Shown here piece by piece: positions 1-5,053 of a stretch of DNA of 6,123 nucleotides (position 1 is its first letter; each line of letters starts with the position of its first letter). The notes below the pieces were generated by a model that saw nothing but the letters and a program-made list of their open reading frames with translations, had not been told where the DNA came from and made no database searches. The position numbers and the translations under genes are program-made. Location: positions 1 through 6,123 of the forward strand of contig CAMLQP010000183.1 of NCBI GenBank assembly GCA_946482115.1, written 5' to 3'. The stretch is from an uncultured Comamonadaceae bacterium (GTDB taxonomy: Bacteria; Pseudomonadota; Gammaproteobacteria; Burkholderiales; Burkholderiaceae).

Positions 1-215
1 GCCTCGGTCTCCGACGGCTCGACGACGAACCAGCCGCGGCGCGAGCTGACGGTGACGATGCCGCGCGCGGCCAGCTGCATCATGGCCTCGCGCACCAGGG
101 TGCGGCTGCAGTCGAACAGCATGGACAGCGCCTGTTCGCCCAAGCGCGCGCCCGGCGCCAGCTTCTGCGCCAGGATGGCTTCAACAATGCGGTCGGCGAT
201 GTCGCTGGAGGTCAT
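1..215 (-). CDS. GntR-family transcriptional regulator (FadR/FCD-like), N-terminal part, cut by window edge
   Basis: Seen: reading leftwards from the ATG at 215-213, 71 codons remain open to the window edge and encode a winged helix-turn-helix of GntR type. An opening helix (residues about 3-17, SSDIADRIVEAILAQ) is followed by LAPGARLGEQAL, the recognition-helix motif CSRTLVREAM (residues 36-45), LAARGIV and the wing SSRRGWFVV (57-65). This is the standard GntR DNA-binding domain; the order and wording resemble FadR-subfamily members, whose C-terminal FCD ligand-binding domain would lie outside the window. The start is fixed because no ATG or GTG occurs between it and an in-frame stop at 267-269. 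No Shine-Dalgarno sequence is visible. Role inferred: ligand-responsive DNA-binding regulator, often a repressor. The ligand is unknown; control of the nearby purine nucleoside genes is plausible but not shown. Confidence 0.9.
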   Translation of the reverse strand, partial: MTSSDIADRIVEAILAQKLAPGARLGEQALSMLFDCSRTLVREAMMQLAARGIVTVSSRRGWFVVEPSETE

Positions 216-274
216 GGTGGGCCAGGGTGGTTGTGAACCATTGTTGCCAGAACCGTGCCAGCCTGTCTACAGGG

Positions 275-308
275 CTTGTATGCAAGATTGGTGCATCAGA
301 GTGGTGCA
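275..308. promoter_or_regulatory. Candidate operator upstream of the GntR gene: dyad plus direct repeats
   Basis: Seen: the word TGGTGCA occurs twice, at 289-295 and 302-308, 13 bp apart start to start. Just beside it, at 275-286, lies the dyad CTTG-TATG-CAAG. On the minus strand this reads as three spaced TGCA-containing words starting about 60 bp upstream of the GntR start codon. GntR/FCD regulators commonly bind short dyads near their own promoters, so autoregulation is a reasonable inference. No convincing -35/-10 pair could be placed, so the promoter itself is not called. Confidence 0.35.
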
Positions 309-342
309 AACCGGGGCCAACTGACGGCCGGACGCCCCGATT

Positions 343-357
343 CGGCCCATCGGGCCG
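343..357. repeat. Perfect 6-bp inverted repeat, 3-nt loop
   Basis: Seen: CGGCCC (343-348) and GGGCCG (352-357) flank ATC. It lies just past the thioredoxin-gene terminator in the minus direction and has no T-run of its own. It could reinforce termination or be a chance GC-rich hairpin. The remainder of the 216-378 gap holds the candidate operator described separately and no gene that I can see. Confidence 0.3.
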
Positions 358-378
358 CCCGGTTCCGGTGCTCTCTGC

Positions 379-404
379 AAAAAAAAGGGGCGCTCAGCCG
401 CCCC
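379..404 (-). terminator. Intrinsic terminator of the thioredoxin-like gene
   Basis: Seen on the minus strand: a perfect 6-bp stem GGGGCG/CGCCCC (plus-strand arms 387-392 and 399-404) with a 6-nt loop, followed directly by eight T residues (plus-strand A-run 379-386). This is a textbook Rho-independent terminator. The TGA stop of the thioredoxin-like gene (394-396) lies in the loop, so the hairpin overlaps the end of the coding sequence. It separates that gene from the GntR gene downstream on the same strand, which must therefore have its own promoter. Confidence 0.85.
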
Positions 405-735
405 GCGCAAACAGCCGCGCCGCCAGCGCTGCGGCTTCCGCCGTCACCCCCTGCGGGGTCGCGTTCTCGCGGCCCAGCCGCTCAATCAGGTGGTCGAGGA
501 ACCCGGGCTGCGGCGGAATCGCGCTCAGGAACAGCGCCTGCCCGCCGCGCGCGATCAGCACGCTGGGGAAGGTCTCGATGTCCAGCCCCACCTCGTCCAT
601 CAGGTCCGGCTCGTCCTCGATGTCCAGCCACTGCCAGCGGTGCTGCGGGTGGCGCGCGGCGGCCACGTCCCAGTCGGGCCGCCAGGCCCGGCAGGCACTG
701 CACCACTCGGCACACAGACAGACCACATCCAGCAT
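394..735 (-). CDS. Small thioredoxin-like protein with WCSAC active site
   Basis: Probable thiol-disulfide oxidoreductase, or a protein with that fold, in the cytoplasm (no signal peptide). With the start chosen here it is 113 residues. Seen: strand-like MLDVVCLCAEWCSAC, with the CxxC pair at C12 and C15, WLDIEDEPDLMDEVGLDIE, then TFPSVLIA with the expected cis-proline at P57, matching the thioredoxin fold after its first strand and helix. Two extra cysteines, C6 and C8, precede the CxxC. Start choice: ATG 735-733 has GGAG six bases upstream; the in-frame ATG at 756 and GTG at 759 (7-8 residues longer) have only pyrimidine-rich sequence before them, but remain possible. The protein is short for a thioredoxin because the usual N-terminal strand-helix is missing or reduced. 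It is divergent from the PACE gene and ends in its own terminator. Partner and substrate are unknown. Confidence 0.82.
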   Translation of the reverse strand: MLDVVCLCAEWCSACRAWRPDWDVAAARHPQHRWQWLDIEDEPDLMDEVGLDIETFPSVLIARGGQALFLSAIPPQPGFLDHLIERLGRENATPQGVTAEAAALAARLFARGG

Positions 736-741
736 CGCGCG

Positions 742-745
742 CTCC
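742..745 (-). promoter_or_regulatory. Shine-Dalgarno GGAG favouring the internal ATG of the thioredoxin-like gene
   Basis: On the minus strand GGAG is followed by CGCGCG and then the ATG at 735-733, a normal 6-nt spacing. No comparable site precedes the longer alternatives at 756 and 759. The GGAG could be incidental, since it would also lie within coding sequence if the longer start is used. Confidence 0.4.
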
Positions 746-817
746 AGCCCAGACATCACAATCGGGGGAGCATAGCCGCGCCCCGGCGGCCCCAGTCATC
801 CCATACCCCCCATTCCC

Positions 818-1255
818 ATGCAGGGCGCCCGCCGCAAAGTTGTCTACGTCACCCTCTACGAACTGATCGCCATCGCCATCAGCAGCACCGGCCTGGCCGC
901 CGGCTCCGGCGCCAGCCTGGAGCGCGCCGGCGTGATCGCGGTGGTCACCTCGGTCCTCGCCGTGGTGTGGAACCTGGTCTACAACACCCTGTTCGAGCGC
1001 TGGGAAGCGCGCCAGCGCGTGCGCGGCCGCGGCCTCGGGCGCCGCGTGGCCCACGCCGTCGGCTTTGAGCTGGGCTTCCTGGTGCTGCTGGTGCCGCTGT
1101 TCGCCTGGTGGTTCGGCATCAGCCTGCAGCACGCGCTGGTGCTGGAAATCGGGCTGGCGCTGTTCTTCCTGTTCTACACCTTCGCCTTCAACTGGGCGTT
1201 CGACAAGGTGTTCGGCCTGCCGGCCTCGGCGCTGCCGCTGACCAGGCCATCCTGA
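818..1255 (+). CDS. PACE-family multidrug efflux protein (chlorhexidine efflux transporter type)
   Basis: Inner-membrane protein of 145 residues, the usual size for proteobacterial antimicrobial compound efflux (PACE) proteins such as AceI, which export chlorhexidine and other biocides or short-chain diamines by proton antiport. Seen: four hydrophobic segments (about 10-29, 37-56, 80-98, 105-126) arranged as two repeats of the bacterial transmembrane pair domain. Repeat 1 has RKVVYVTLYE and WNLVYNTLFERWE; repeat 2 has RRVAHAVGFELG and FYTFAFNWAFDKVFG. E15 sits at the position of the glutamate known to be essential in AceI. The start is the ATG giving this canonical N-terminus; no Shine-Dalgarno sequence is visible. 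PACE genes often lie beside a divergent LysR regulator; here the divergent neighbour is the thioredoxin-like gene. The actual substrate cannot be read from the sequence. Confidence 0.93.
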   Translation: MQGARRKVVYVTLYELIAIAISSTGLAAGSGASLERAGVIAVVTSVLAVVWNLVYNTLFERWEARQRVRGRGLGRRVAHAVGFELGFLVLLVPLFAWWFGISLQHALVLEIGLALFFLFYTFAFNWAFDKVFGLPASALPLTRPS

Positions 1256-1302
1256 CCGCGCAGGGCGCGCCCGGCGTCGGCTCGATCAGGCCATAGAGGA
1301 TC

Positions 1303-1319
1303 CCGGCCATCCAGGCCGG
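1303..1319. terminator. Weak candidate bidirectional terminator hairpin between convergent genes
   Basis: Seen: CCGGCC (1303-1308) and GGCCGG (1314-1319) form a perfect 6-bp stem with a 5-nt loop in the 75-bp gap between the ends of the PACE gene and the adenosine deaminase gene. The position suits a shared terminator, but there is no T-run on either side, so it may only assist Rho-dependent ending or be incidental. Confidence 0.3.
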
Positions 1320-1330
1320 CACGGGGCGTG

Positions 1331-2380
1331 TCAGGCGGGCGCGGTGATGGCCGCCAAAGCCGCCTCGCGCTGCGCCGCCGGCAGGAACGAGTGCTGCGCC
1401 GCCTGCCGCGCCATCGCGAGCAGATCCTCCGGTGTCAGCGCGGTGTGGCGCAACAGTTCGGCCGCCTCTTCGCTGTGGCTGACGCGGCTCATCAACCGGT
1501 TGTCGGTGTGGTAGCTCAGCGAGACACCGGCGCGCCACAGCTCGGTGATGGGGTGGCCCGCGATCGATGCGGCTGCGCCGGTGTGCACATTGCTGGTGGG
1601 GCAGACCTCCAGGTGCAGGCCGAGGGCGATGGCCTCGTCCACCAGGGCGCGGCGCGCCGGGTCGTGCAGGGCGTCCACCAGCCGCACGCCGTGGCCGATG
1701 CGGGTGGCGCCCAGGTGGGCGGCTTCGAGCACACGTTCGGCGGCATCGGCTTCGCCGGCGTGCACCGTCAGGCCCAGGCCGGCCTCGCACACCAGCCGCA
1801 GCGCGTCGGCGTGCTCGCCCGGCGGGTGGCCGAACTCGGCACCCGCCAGGTCGAAGCCGATCACGCCTTGGCGCTGGTAGCGCAGGGCCAGTTGCGCGGC
1901 GCGCAGGGTTTCGGAAGGGGGCAGGTGGCGCATGGCGCAGACGATCAGGCCGGAGCGCCGGTTCAGCGGCAGGGCGGGGCTGTCGGCCAGGCCCTGCAGC
2001 AGGGCCTCGACGGCAGCGTCGCCAGAGAGGCCGTGCGCCTCGAACAGGAGCGGCGCGATGCGGAATTCGGCCAGCACGGCGCCGTCGGCCGCCGCGTCCT
2101 CGGCCGCTTCCAGGGCGACGCGGCGCAGTGCGGCGGGGCTGGCCATGGCGACCACGGTCAGCGCAAAGCCCTGCAGGTACTTCTCCAGGCTGCCGGCGTG
2201 GGCGTTGGCGTCGAACCATCGGGCCAGCTGGTCGGCACTGCTGGCAGGGTGCGGCAGGTCGCGCGCGCGCATCAGCTCGAACAGGGTGGCCACGCGCAGG
2301 CCGCCGTCCAGGTGCTCGTGCAGCAGCACCTTGGGCAGGGCCTGGGCAGTGGCCCGCAGCGGGTCGGCGGTCGCGTTCAT
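1331..2380 (-). CDS. add: Adenosine deaminase
   Basis: Cytoplasmic zinc enzyme converting adenosine or deoxyadenosine to inosine or deoxyinosine plus ammonia in purine salvage and catabolism; 349 residues, normal for the family. Seen along the amidohydrolase barrel: the metal-binding HxH motif in LPKVLLHEHLDGG (H21, H23), GFDLAGAEFG (175-184), VHAGEA with metal ligand H207 and catalytic E210, RIGHG with H230, EVCPTSN (258-264), and YHTDNRLMS with metal ligand D293. The usual TDDP motif is TDN here, so the second Asp is N294, a form I associate with actinobacterial-type deaminases. The start is the ATG at 2380-2378, just before the conserved region; upstream in-frame codons (to about 2500) would run through the promoter region and lack family resemblance. 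No strong Shine-Dalgarno sequence is seen. It is divergent from the nucleoside importer operon, which would supply its substrate. A 6-aminodeoxyfutalosine or adenine deaminase is less likely given the motifs. Confidence 0.93.
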   Translation of the reverse strand: MNATADPLRATAQALPKVLLHEHLDGGLRVATLFELMRARDLPHPASSADQLARWFDANAHAGSLEKYLQGFALTVVAMASPAALRRVALEAAEDAAADGAVLAEFRIAPLLFEAHGLSGDAAVEALLQGLADSPALPLNRRSGLIVCAMRHLPPSETLRAAQLALRYQRQGVIGFDLAGAEFGHPPGEHADALRLVCEAGLGLTVHAGEADAAERVLEAAHLGATRIGHGVRLVDALHDPARRALVDEAIALGLHLEVCPTSNVHTGAAASIAGHPITELWRAGVSLSYHTDNRLMSRVSHSEEAAELLRHTALTPEDLLAMARQAAQHSFLPAAQREAALAAITAPA

Positions 2381-2428
2381 CGGCGCATGGTAGGCGGTCC
2401 GCGCCAGGGGCGCTGGCTCAAAATTTGC

Positions 2429-2457
2429 TGGTCCCGTGGACCGGCCTCCGCTATTCT
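2429..2457 (+). promoter_or_regulatory. Candidate promoter of the nucleoside importer operon
   Basis: Seen: TATTCT at 2452-2457 resembles a -10 box (TATAAT), with TGGTCC at 2429-2434 at 17-bp spacing as a poor -35 (three of six matches). It would give a leader of roughly 35 nt before the start codon at 2499. The weak -35 would suit an activated or repressible promoter. A 21-bp distance to a better-looking TTGCTG (2425-2430) is too long. Confidence 0.35.
2430..2442. promoter_or_regulatory. Dyad GGTCC-N3-GGACC, candidate operator
   Basis: Seen: a perfect 5-bp inverted repeat (2430-2434 and 2438-2442) with a 3-nt centre, in the gap between the divergent deaminase and importer genes. It overlaps the candidate -35 box and spacer of the importer promoter. 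A regulator-binding site is an inference; which protein binds is unknown. Confidence 0.35.
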
Positions 2458-2463
2458 GCGGAG
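2446..2463. promoter_or_regulatory. Dyad CTCCGC-N6-GCGGAG around the candidate -10 box
   Basis: Seen: a perfect 6-bp inverted repeat (2446-2451 and 2458-2463) whose 6-nt centre is exactly TATTCT, the candidate -10 box. It begins three bases after the neighbouring GGTCC dyad. No T-run follows on either strand, so it is not an intrinsic terminator. It may be an operator or a hairpin near the transcript start. Confidence 0.35.
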
Positions 2464-2483
2464 ACACCGTTGCTTTCAACCCT

Positions 2484-2489
2484 AGGAGA
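2484..2489 (+). promoter_or_regulatory. Shine-Dalgarno AGGAGA of the substrate-binding protein gene
   Basis: AGGAGA ends nine bases before the ATG at 2499. This fixes the start at the signal peptide rather than at the in-frame ATG at 2436, which would place unrelated residues before it. Confidence 0.8.
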
Positions 2490-2498
2490 AGCCTGACC

Positions 2499-3494
2499 AT
2501 GAACCTGCACCGTGCTCTGCTTTCCGTCCCGTCCCTCGCCTCGCTGGTCGCCTTGGCCGCTCTGGCGACCGCCGGTGTCGCCCGCGCCGAACCCGCCGTG
2601 GTCTACGACATGGGCGGCAAGTTCGACAAGAGCTTCAACCAGGCCGGCTACGACGGCGCCGAACGCTGGAAGAAGGAAAGCGGCAAGGCCTACCTGGAGT
2701 TCGAGATCGCCAACCCGACGCAGCGCGAGCAGGCGATGCGCCGCATGGCCGAGCGCGGCGCCGACCCCATCGTGGGCATCGGCTTCAGCCAGGGCAGCAC
2801 GGTCGAGAAAACCGCCAAGGCCTATCCCAAGCTGAAGTTCGCCATCATCGACAGCGTGGTGGATCTGCCCAACGTGCAGAGCATCGTGTTCAAGGAGCAC
2901 GAGGGCAGCTTCCTGGTCGGCATGATGGCCGCGCTGGCCAGCAAGACCGGCAAGGTCGGCTTCATCGGCGGCATGGACATCCCGCTGATCCGCCGCTTCC
3001 AGTGCGGCTATGAACAGGGTGCCAAGTACGTCAATCCCAAGATCGAGGTCACCGGCAACATGACCGGCACCACCCCTGCCGCCTGGGGCGACCCGGCGCG
3101 CGGCGCCGAGCTGGCCAAGGCCCAGTTCGCCAAAGGCGTGGACGTGGTGTTCGCCGCCGCCGGCGGTACGGGCAGCGGTGTGTACCAGGCCGCCAAGGAC
3201 AGCGGCAAGCTCGCCATCGGCGTGGACAGCAACCAGAACCACCTGCACCCCGGCACCATGCTCACCAGCATGGTCAAGCGGGTGGACGTGGCGGTCTACA
3301 ACGCCTTCAAGGGCATCACCCCGGGCATGACCTCGCTGGGCCTGAAGGAAGGTGGCGTCGACTACGCCATGGACGAACACAACGCCAAGCTGGTCAGCGC
3401 CGACATGAAGAAGAAGGTGGACGCGGCCAAGGCCGACATCATCAGCGGCAAGATCCAGGTGGTCGACTACATGACCGCCAACAAGTGCAACTGA
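2499..3494 (+). CDS. BMP-family ABC transporter substrate-binding protein, probable purine nucleoside receptor
   Basis: Periplasmic receptor of 331 residues that should capture nucleosides and deliver them to the ATPase/permease encoded downstream. Seen: an N-terminal signal peptide with positive start, hydrophobic core (about 9-25) and a likely cleavage after ARA30. There is no lipobox cysteine, so it is soluble rather than a lipoprotein like the Gram-positive and spirochaete members. The Bmp/PnrA domain fills the rest: GGKFDKSFNQAGYDGAERW (39-57), GIGFSQGSTVEKTA (93-106), IVFKEHEGSFLVG (129-141), GKVGFIGGMD (151-160), FAAAGGTGSGVYQAA (218-232) and GVDSNQNHLHPGTMLTSMVKR (241-261). C169 and C330 could form a disulfide. 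Family knowledge: PnrA-like proteins bind purine nucleosides, and the divergent adenosine deaminase supports that choice here. First gene of a three-or-more-gene operon; the next start is 32 bp after its stop. Confidence 0.93.
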   Translation: MNLHRALLSVPSLASLVALAALATAGVARAEPAVVYDMGGKFDKSFNQAGYDGAERWKKESGKAYLEFEIANPTQREQAMRRMAERGADPIVGIGFSQGSTVEKTAKAYPKLKFAIIDSVVDLPNVQSIVFKEHEGSFLVGMMAALASKTGKVGFIGGMDIPLIRRFQCGYEQGAKYVNPKIEVTGNMTGTTPAAWGDPARGAELAKAQFAKGVDVVFAAAGGTGSGVYQAAKDSGKLAIGVDSNQNHLHPGTMLTSMVKRVDVAVYNAFKGITPGMTSLGLKEGGVDYAMDEHNAKLVSADMKKKVDAAKADIISGKIQVVDYMTANKCN

Positions 3495-3526
3495 GGCCCT
3501 GATCCCTAGGACACGCTGAACGACGC

Positions 3527-5053
3527 ATGCCTGCAGCGCCGGCGGTGGCCATGCGCCACATCGAGAAGCGCTTCGGCGCGGTGCACGCCAACCGCGACGT
3601 GACGCTGACCGTGGCACCGGGCACGGTGCACGGCATCGTGGGCGAAAACGGCGCCGGCAAGAGCACGCTGATGTCCATCCTGTACGGCTTCTACCAGGCC
3701 GACAGCGGGCAGATCGAGATCGAGGGCCGGCCCGTGCGCATCGACGGCTCGGCGCAGGCCATCGCGCTGGGCATCGGCATGGTCCATCAGCACTTCATGC
3801 TGGTGGACACGCTCAGCGCGCTGGACAACGTGATGCTGGGCGCCGAGCCAGCCTGGCGACTGACCCCGGCCCGCGCCATGGTGCGCCAGGGCCTGCAGGC
3901 GCTGATGGACAGGACGGGCCTGCAGGTGCGGCTGGACGCCCCGGTGCACGACCTGCCGGTGGGCGAACGCCAGCGGCTGGAAATCCTCAAGGCGCTGTAC
4001 CGCGGCGCGCGCATCCTGATCCTCGACGAACCGACCGCGGTGCTGACCCCGCAGGAGACCGAGCAGTTGTTCGGCACCCTGCGCGCGCTGCGCGACCAGG
4101 GCACCACCATCCTTCTGATCACACACAAGCTCAAGGAGATCATGGCGCTGTGCGACAACGTCACGGTCATGCGCGCAGGGCAGGTGGTGCTGGACACGCC
4201 GATCGCGGGCACCAGCGTGAACGATCTGGCCCAGGCCATGGTGGGGCGCCTGGTGCACCTGGGGCGCGACGCCAGCACCCGGGCCGTGGCTCCCGGAGCG
4301 GTGCTGCTGAGCGCGCGCGGGCTGTGCGCCACCGATGCGCTGGGCGTGCAGCGTCTGCACGACGTGGGCCTGGACCTGCGCGCGGGCGAAATCGTTGGCG
4401 TCGCCGGCGTGTCGGGCAATGGACAGAGCGAGCTGCTGGACGTGCTCTCGGGCCTGCAGGTGCCCGTGAGCGGCGAGCTGGACGTGGGCGGGCAGCGGTT
4501 CACGCCCGCGCGCTGGATCGACCCGCACACCGCGCGTGCGCTGCGTGTGGCCCACGTGCCCGAGGACCGGCACCGCCGCGGCCTGGTGCTGCCGTTTGTG
4601 GCCTGGGAATCGGCCGTGCTGGGTTACCAGGACCGGCCCCGCTACAGCGCCGCGGGCTGGATGCGCCAGGCCCACATGCGCCAGGACACCGCCGAGATGA
4701 TGGCGCGCTACGACGTGCGGCCGCGCCACCCGGCGCTGCGCAGCAGCAAGTTCAGCGGCGGCAACCAGCAGAAGCTGGTGCTGGCGCGCGAGGCTGCGAC
4801 CGAGCCGCAGGTGCTGCTGGTGGGCCAGCCCACGCGCGGGGTGGACATCGGAGCCATCGAATTCATCCACAGCCGCCTGCGCGCCATGCGCGACGCCGGC
4901 GGCGCGGTGCTGCTGGTCTCTTCCGAGCTGGACGAGATCCTGGCGCTGGCCGACCGCGTGGTCGTGATGAACGCCGGCCGCGTGGTCGGTGAACTGCCGA
5001 TCGACGACTGTTCCGAACAGGCGCTGGGCCGCCTGATGGGAGGCGCGCAATGA
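3527..5053 (+). CDS. Nucleoside ABC transporter ATP-binding protein, two fused ATPase domains
   Basis: Energises nucleoside import at the inner membrane; 508 residues, the standard length for the double-domain ATPases of BMP-type (NupA/YufO-like) and sugar importers. Domain 1: Walker A GENGAGKST (39-47), Q-loop Q88 in MVHQHFML, signature LPVGERQR (143-150), Walker B ILILDEPT (163-170), switch H200. Domain 2: degenerate Walker A GVSGNGQS with Q300 replacing Lys, good signature FSGGNQQ (409-415), Walker B LLVGQPTRGVD with the Asp-Glu pair replaced by G433-Q434, and no switch His (SSELDE). So one composite ATP site is canonical and the other is not, as is usual in this family. The ATG at 3527 is weakly supported: TAGGA lies 15 bases upstream. 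An ATG at 3551, eight residues in, is possible but has no better site. It follows the receptor gene and overlaps the permease gene by four bases. Confidence 0.95.
   Translation: MPAAPAVAMRHIEKRFGAVHANRDVTLTVAPGTVHGIVGENGAGKSTLMSILYGFYQADSGQIEIEGRPVRIDGSAQAIALGIGMVHQHFMLVDTLSALDNVMLGAEPAWRLTPARAMVRQGLQALMDRTGLQVRLDAPVHDLPVGERQRLEILKALYRGARILILDEPTAVLTPQETEQLFGTLRALRDQGTTILLITHKLKEIMALCDNVTVMRAGQVVLDTPIAGTSVNDLAQAMVGRLVHLGRDASTRAVAPGAVLLSARGLCATDALGVQRLHDVGLDLRAGEIVGVAGVSGNGQSELLDVLSGLQVPVSGELDVGGQRFTPARWIDPHTARALRVAHVPEDRHRRGLVLPFVAWESAVLGYQDRPRYSAAGWMRQAHMRQDTAEMMARYDVRPRHPALRSSKFSGGNQQKLVLAREAATEPQVLLVGQPTRGVDIGAIEFIHSRLRAMRDAGGAVLLVSSELDEILALADRVVVMNAGRVVGELPIDDCSEQALGRLMGGAQ
5038..5043 (+). 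promoter_or_regulatory. Shine-Dalgarno GGGAGG of the permease gene, inside the ATPase gene
   Basis: GGGAGG lies six bases before the ATG at 5050, within the last codons of the ATPase gene. With the ATGA stop-start overlap (5050-5053) it shows translational coupling and fixes the permease start. Confidence 0.8.

Noticed and set aside
52..866. Plus-strand open frames across the GntR, gap and thioredoxin region
   Set aside because: Overlapping Arg/Pro/Ser-rich frames in all phases with no motifs; the minus strand explains the coding here.
1188..1310. Possible 40-codon minus-strand gene starting MAGILYGLIEPTPG
   Set aside because: The first residues look protein-like, but it has no ribosome binding site, most of it is antisense to the PACE gene end, and the remainder has no recognisable pattern.
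2474..2479. TTGAAA on the minus strand as a -35 box for the deaminase gene
   Set aside because: The hexamer at 17-bp spacing is GAATAG, which matches a -10 box poorly, and neighbouring registers are no better, so no deaminase promoter is called.
1328..2485. 385-codon open frame on the plus strand opposite adenosine deaminase
   Set aside because: Gln/Gly/Val-rich with no motifs, while the minus strand carries all adenosine deaminase signatures. It also runs across the intergenic dyads.
2381..2500. Extension of adenosine deaminase by 40 residues to an upstream start at 2500
   Set aside because: The extra residues have no family resemblance and would run through the dyads and the importer ribosome binding site; the ATG at 2380 gives the normal family length.
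2451..3617. 388-codon open frame on the minus strand opposite the receptor gene
   Set aside because: Low-complexity His/Val/Gly/Ala composition and no domain pattern; it mirrors the real BMP receptor gene.
3506..5050. Very long open frame (514 codons) on the minus strand opposite the ATPase gene
   Set aside because: It is rich in His, Gln, Arg and Ala without recognisable motifs, as expected from the complement of GC-rich coding DNA. The plus-strand frame has every ABC ATPase motif.
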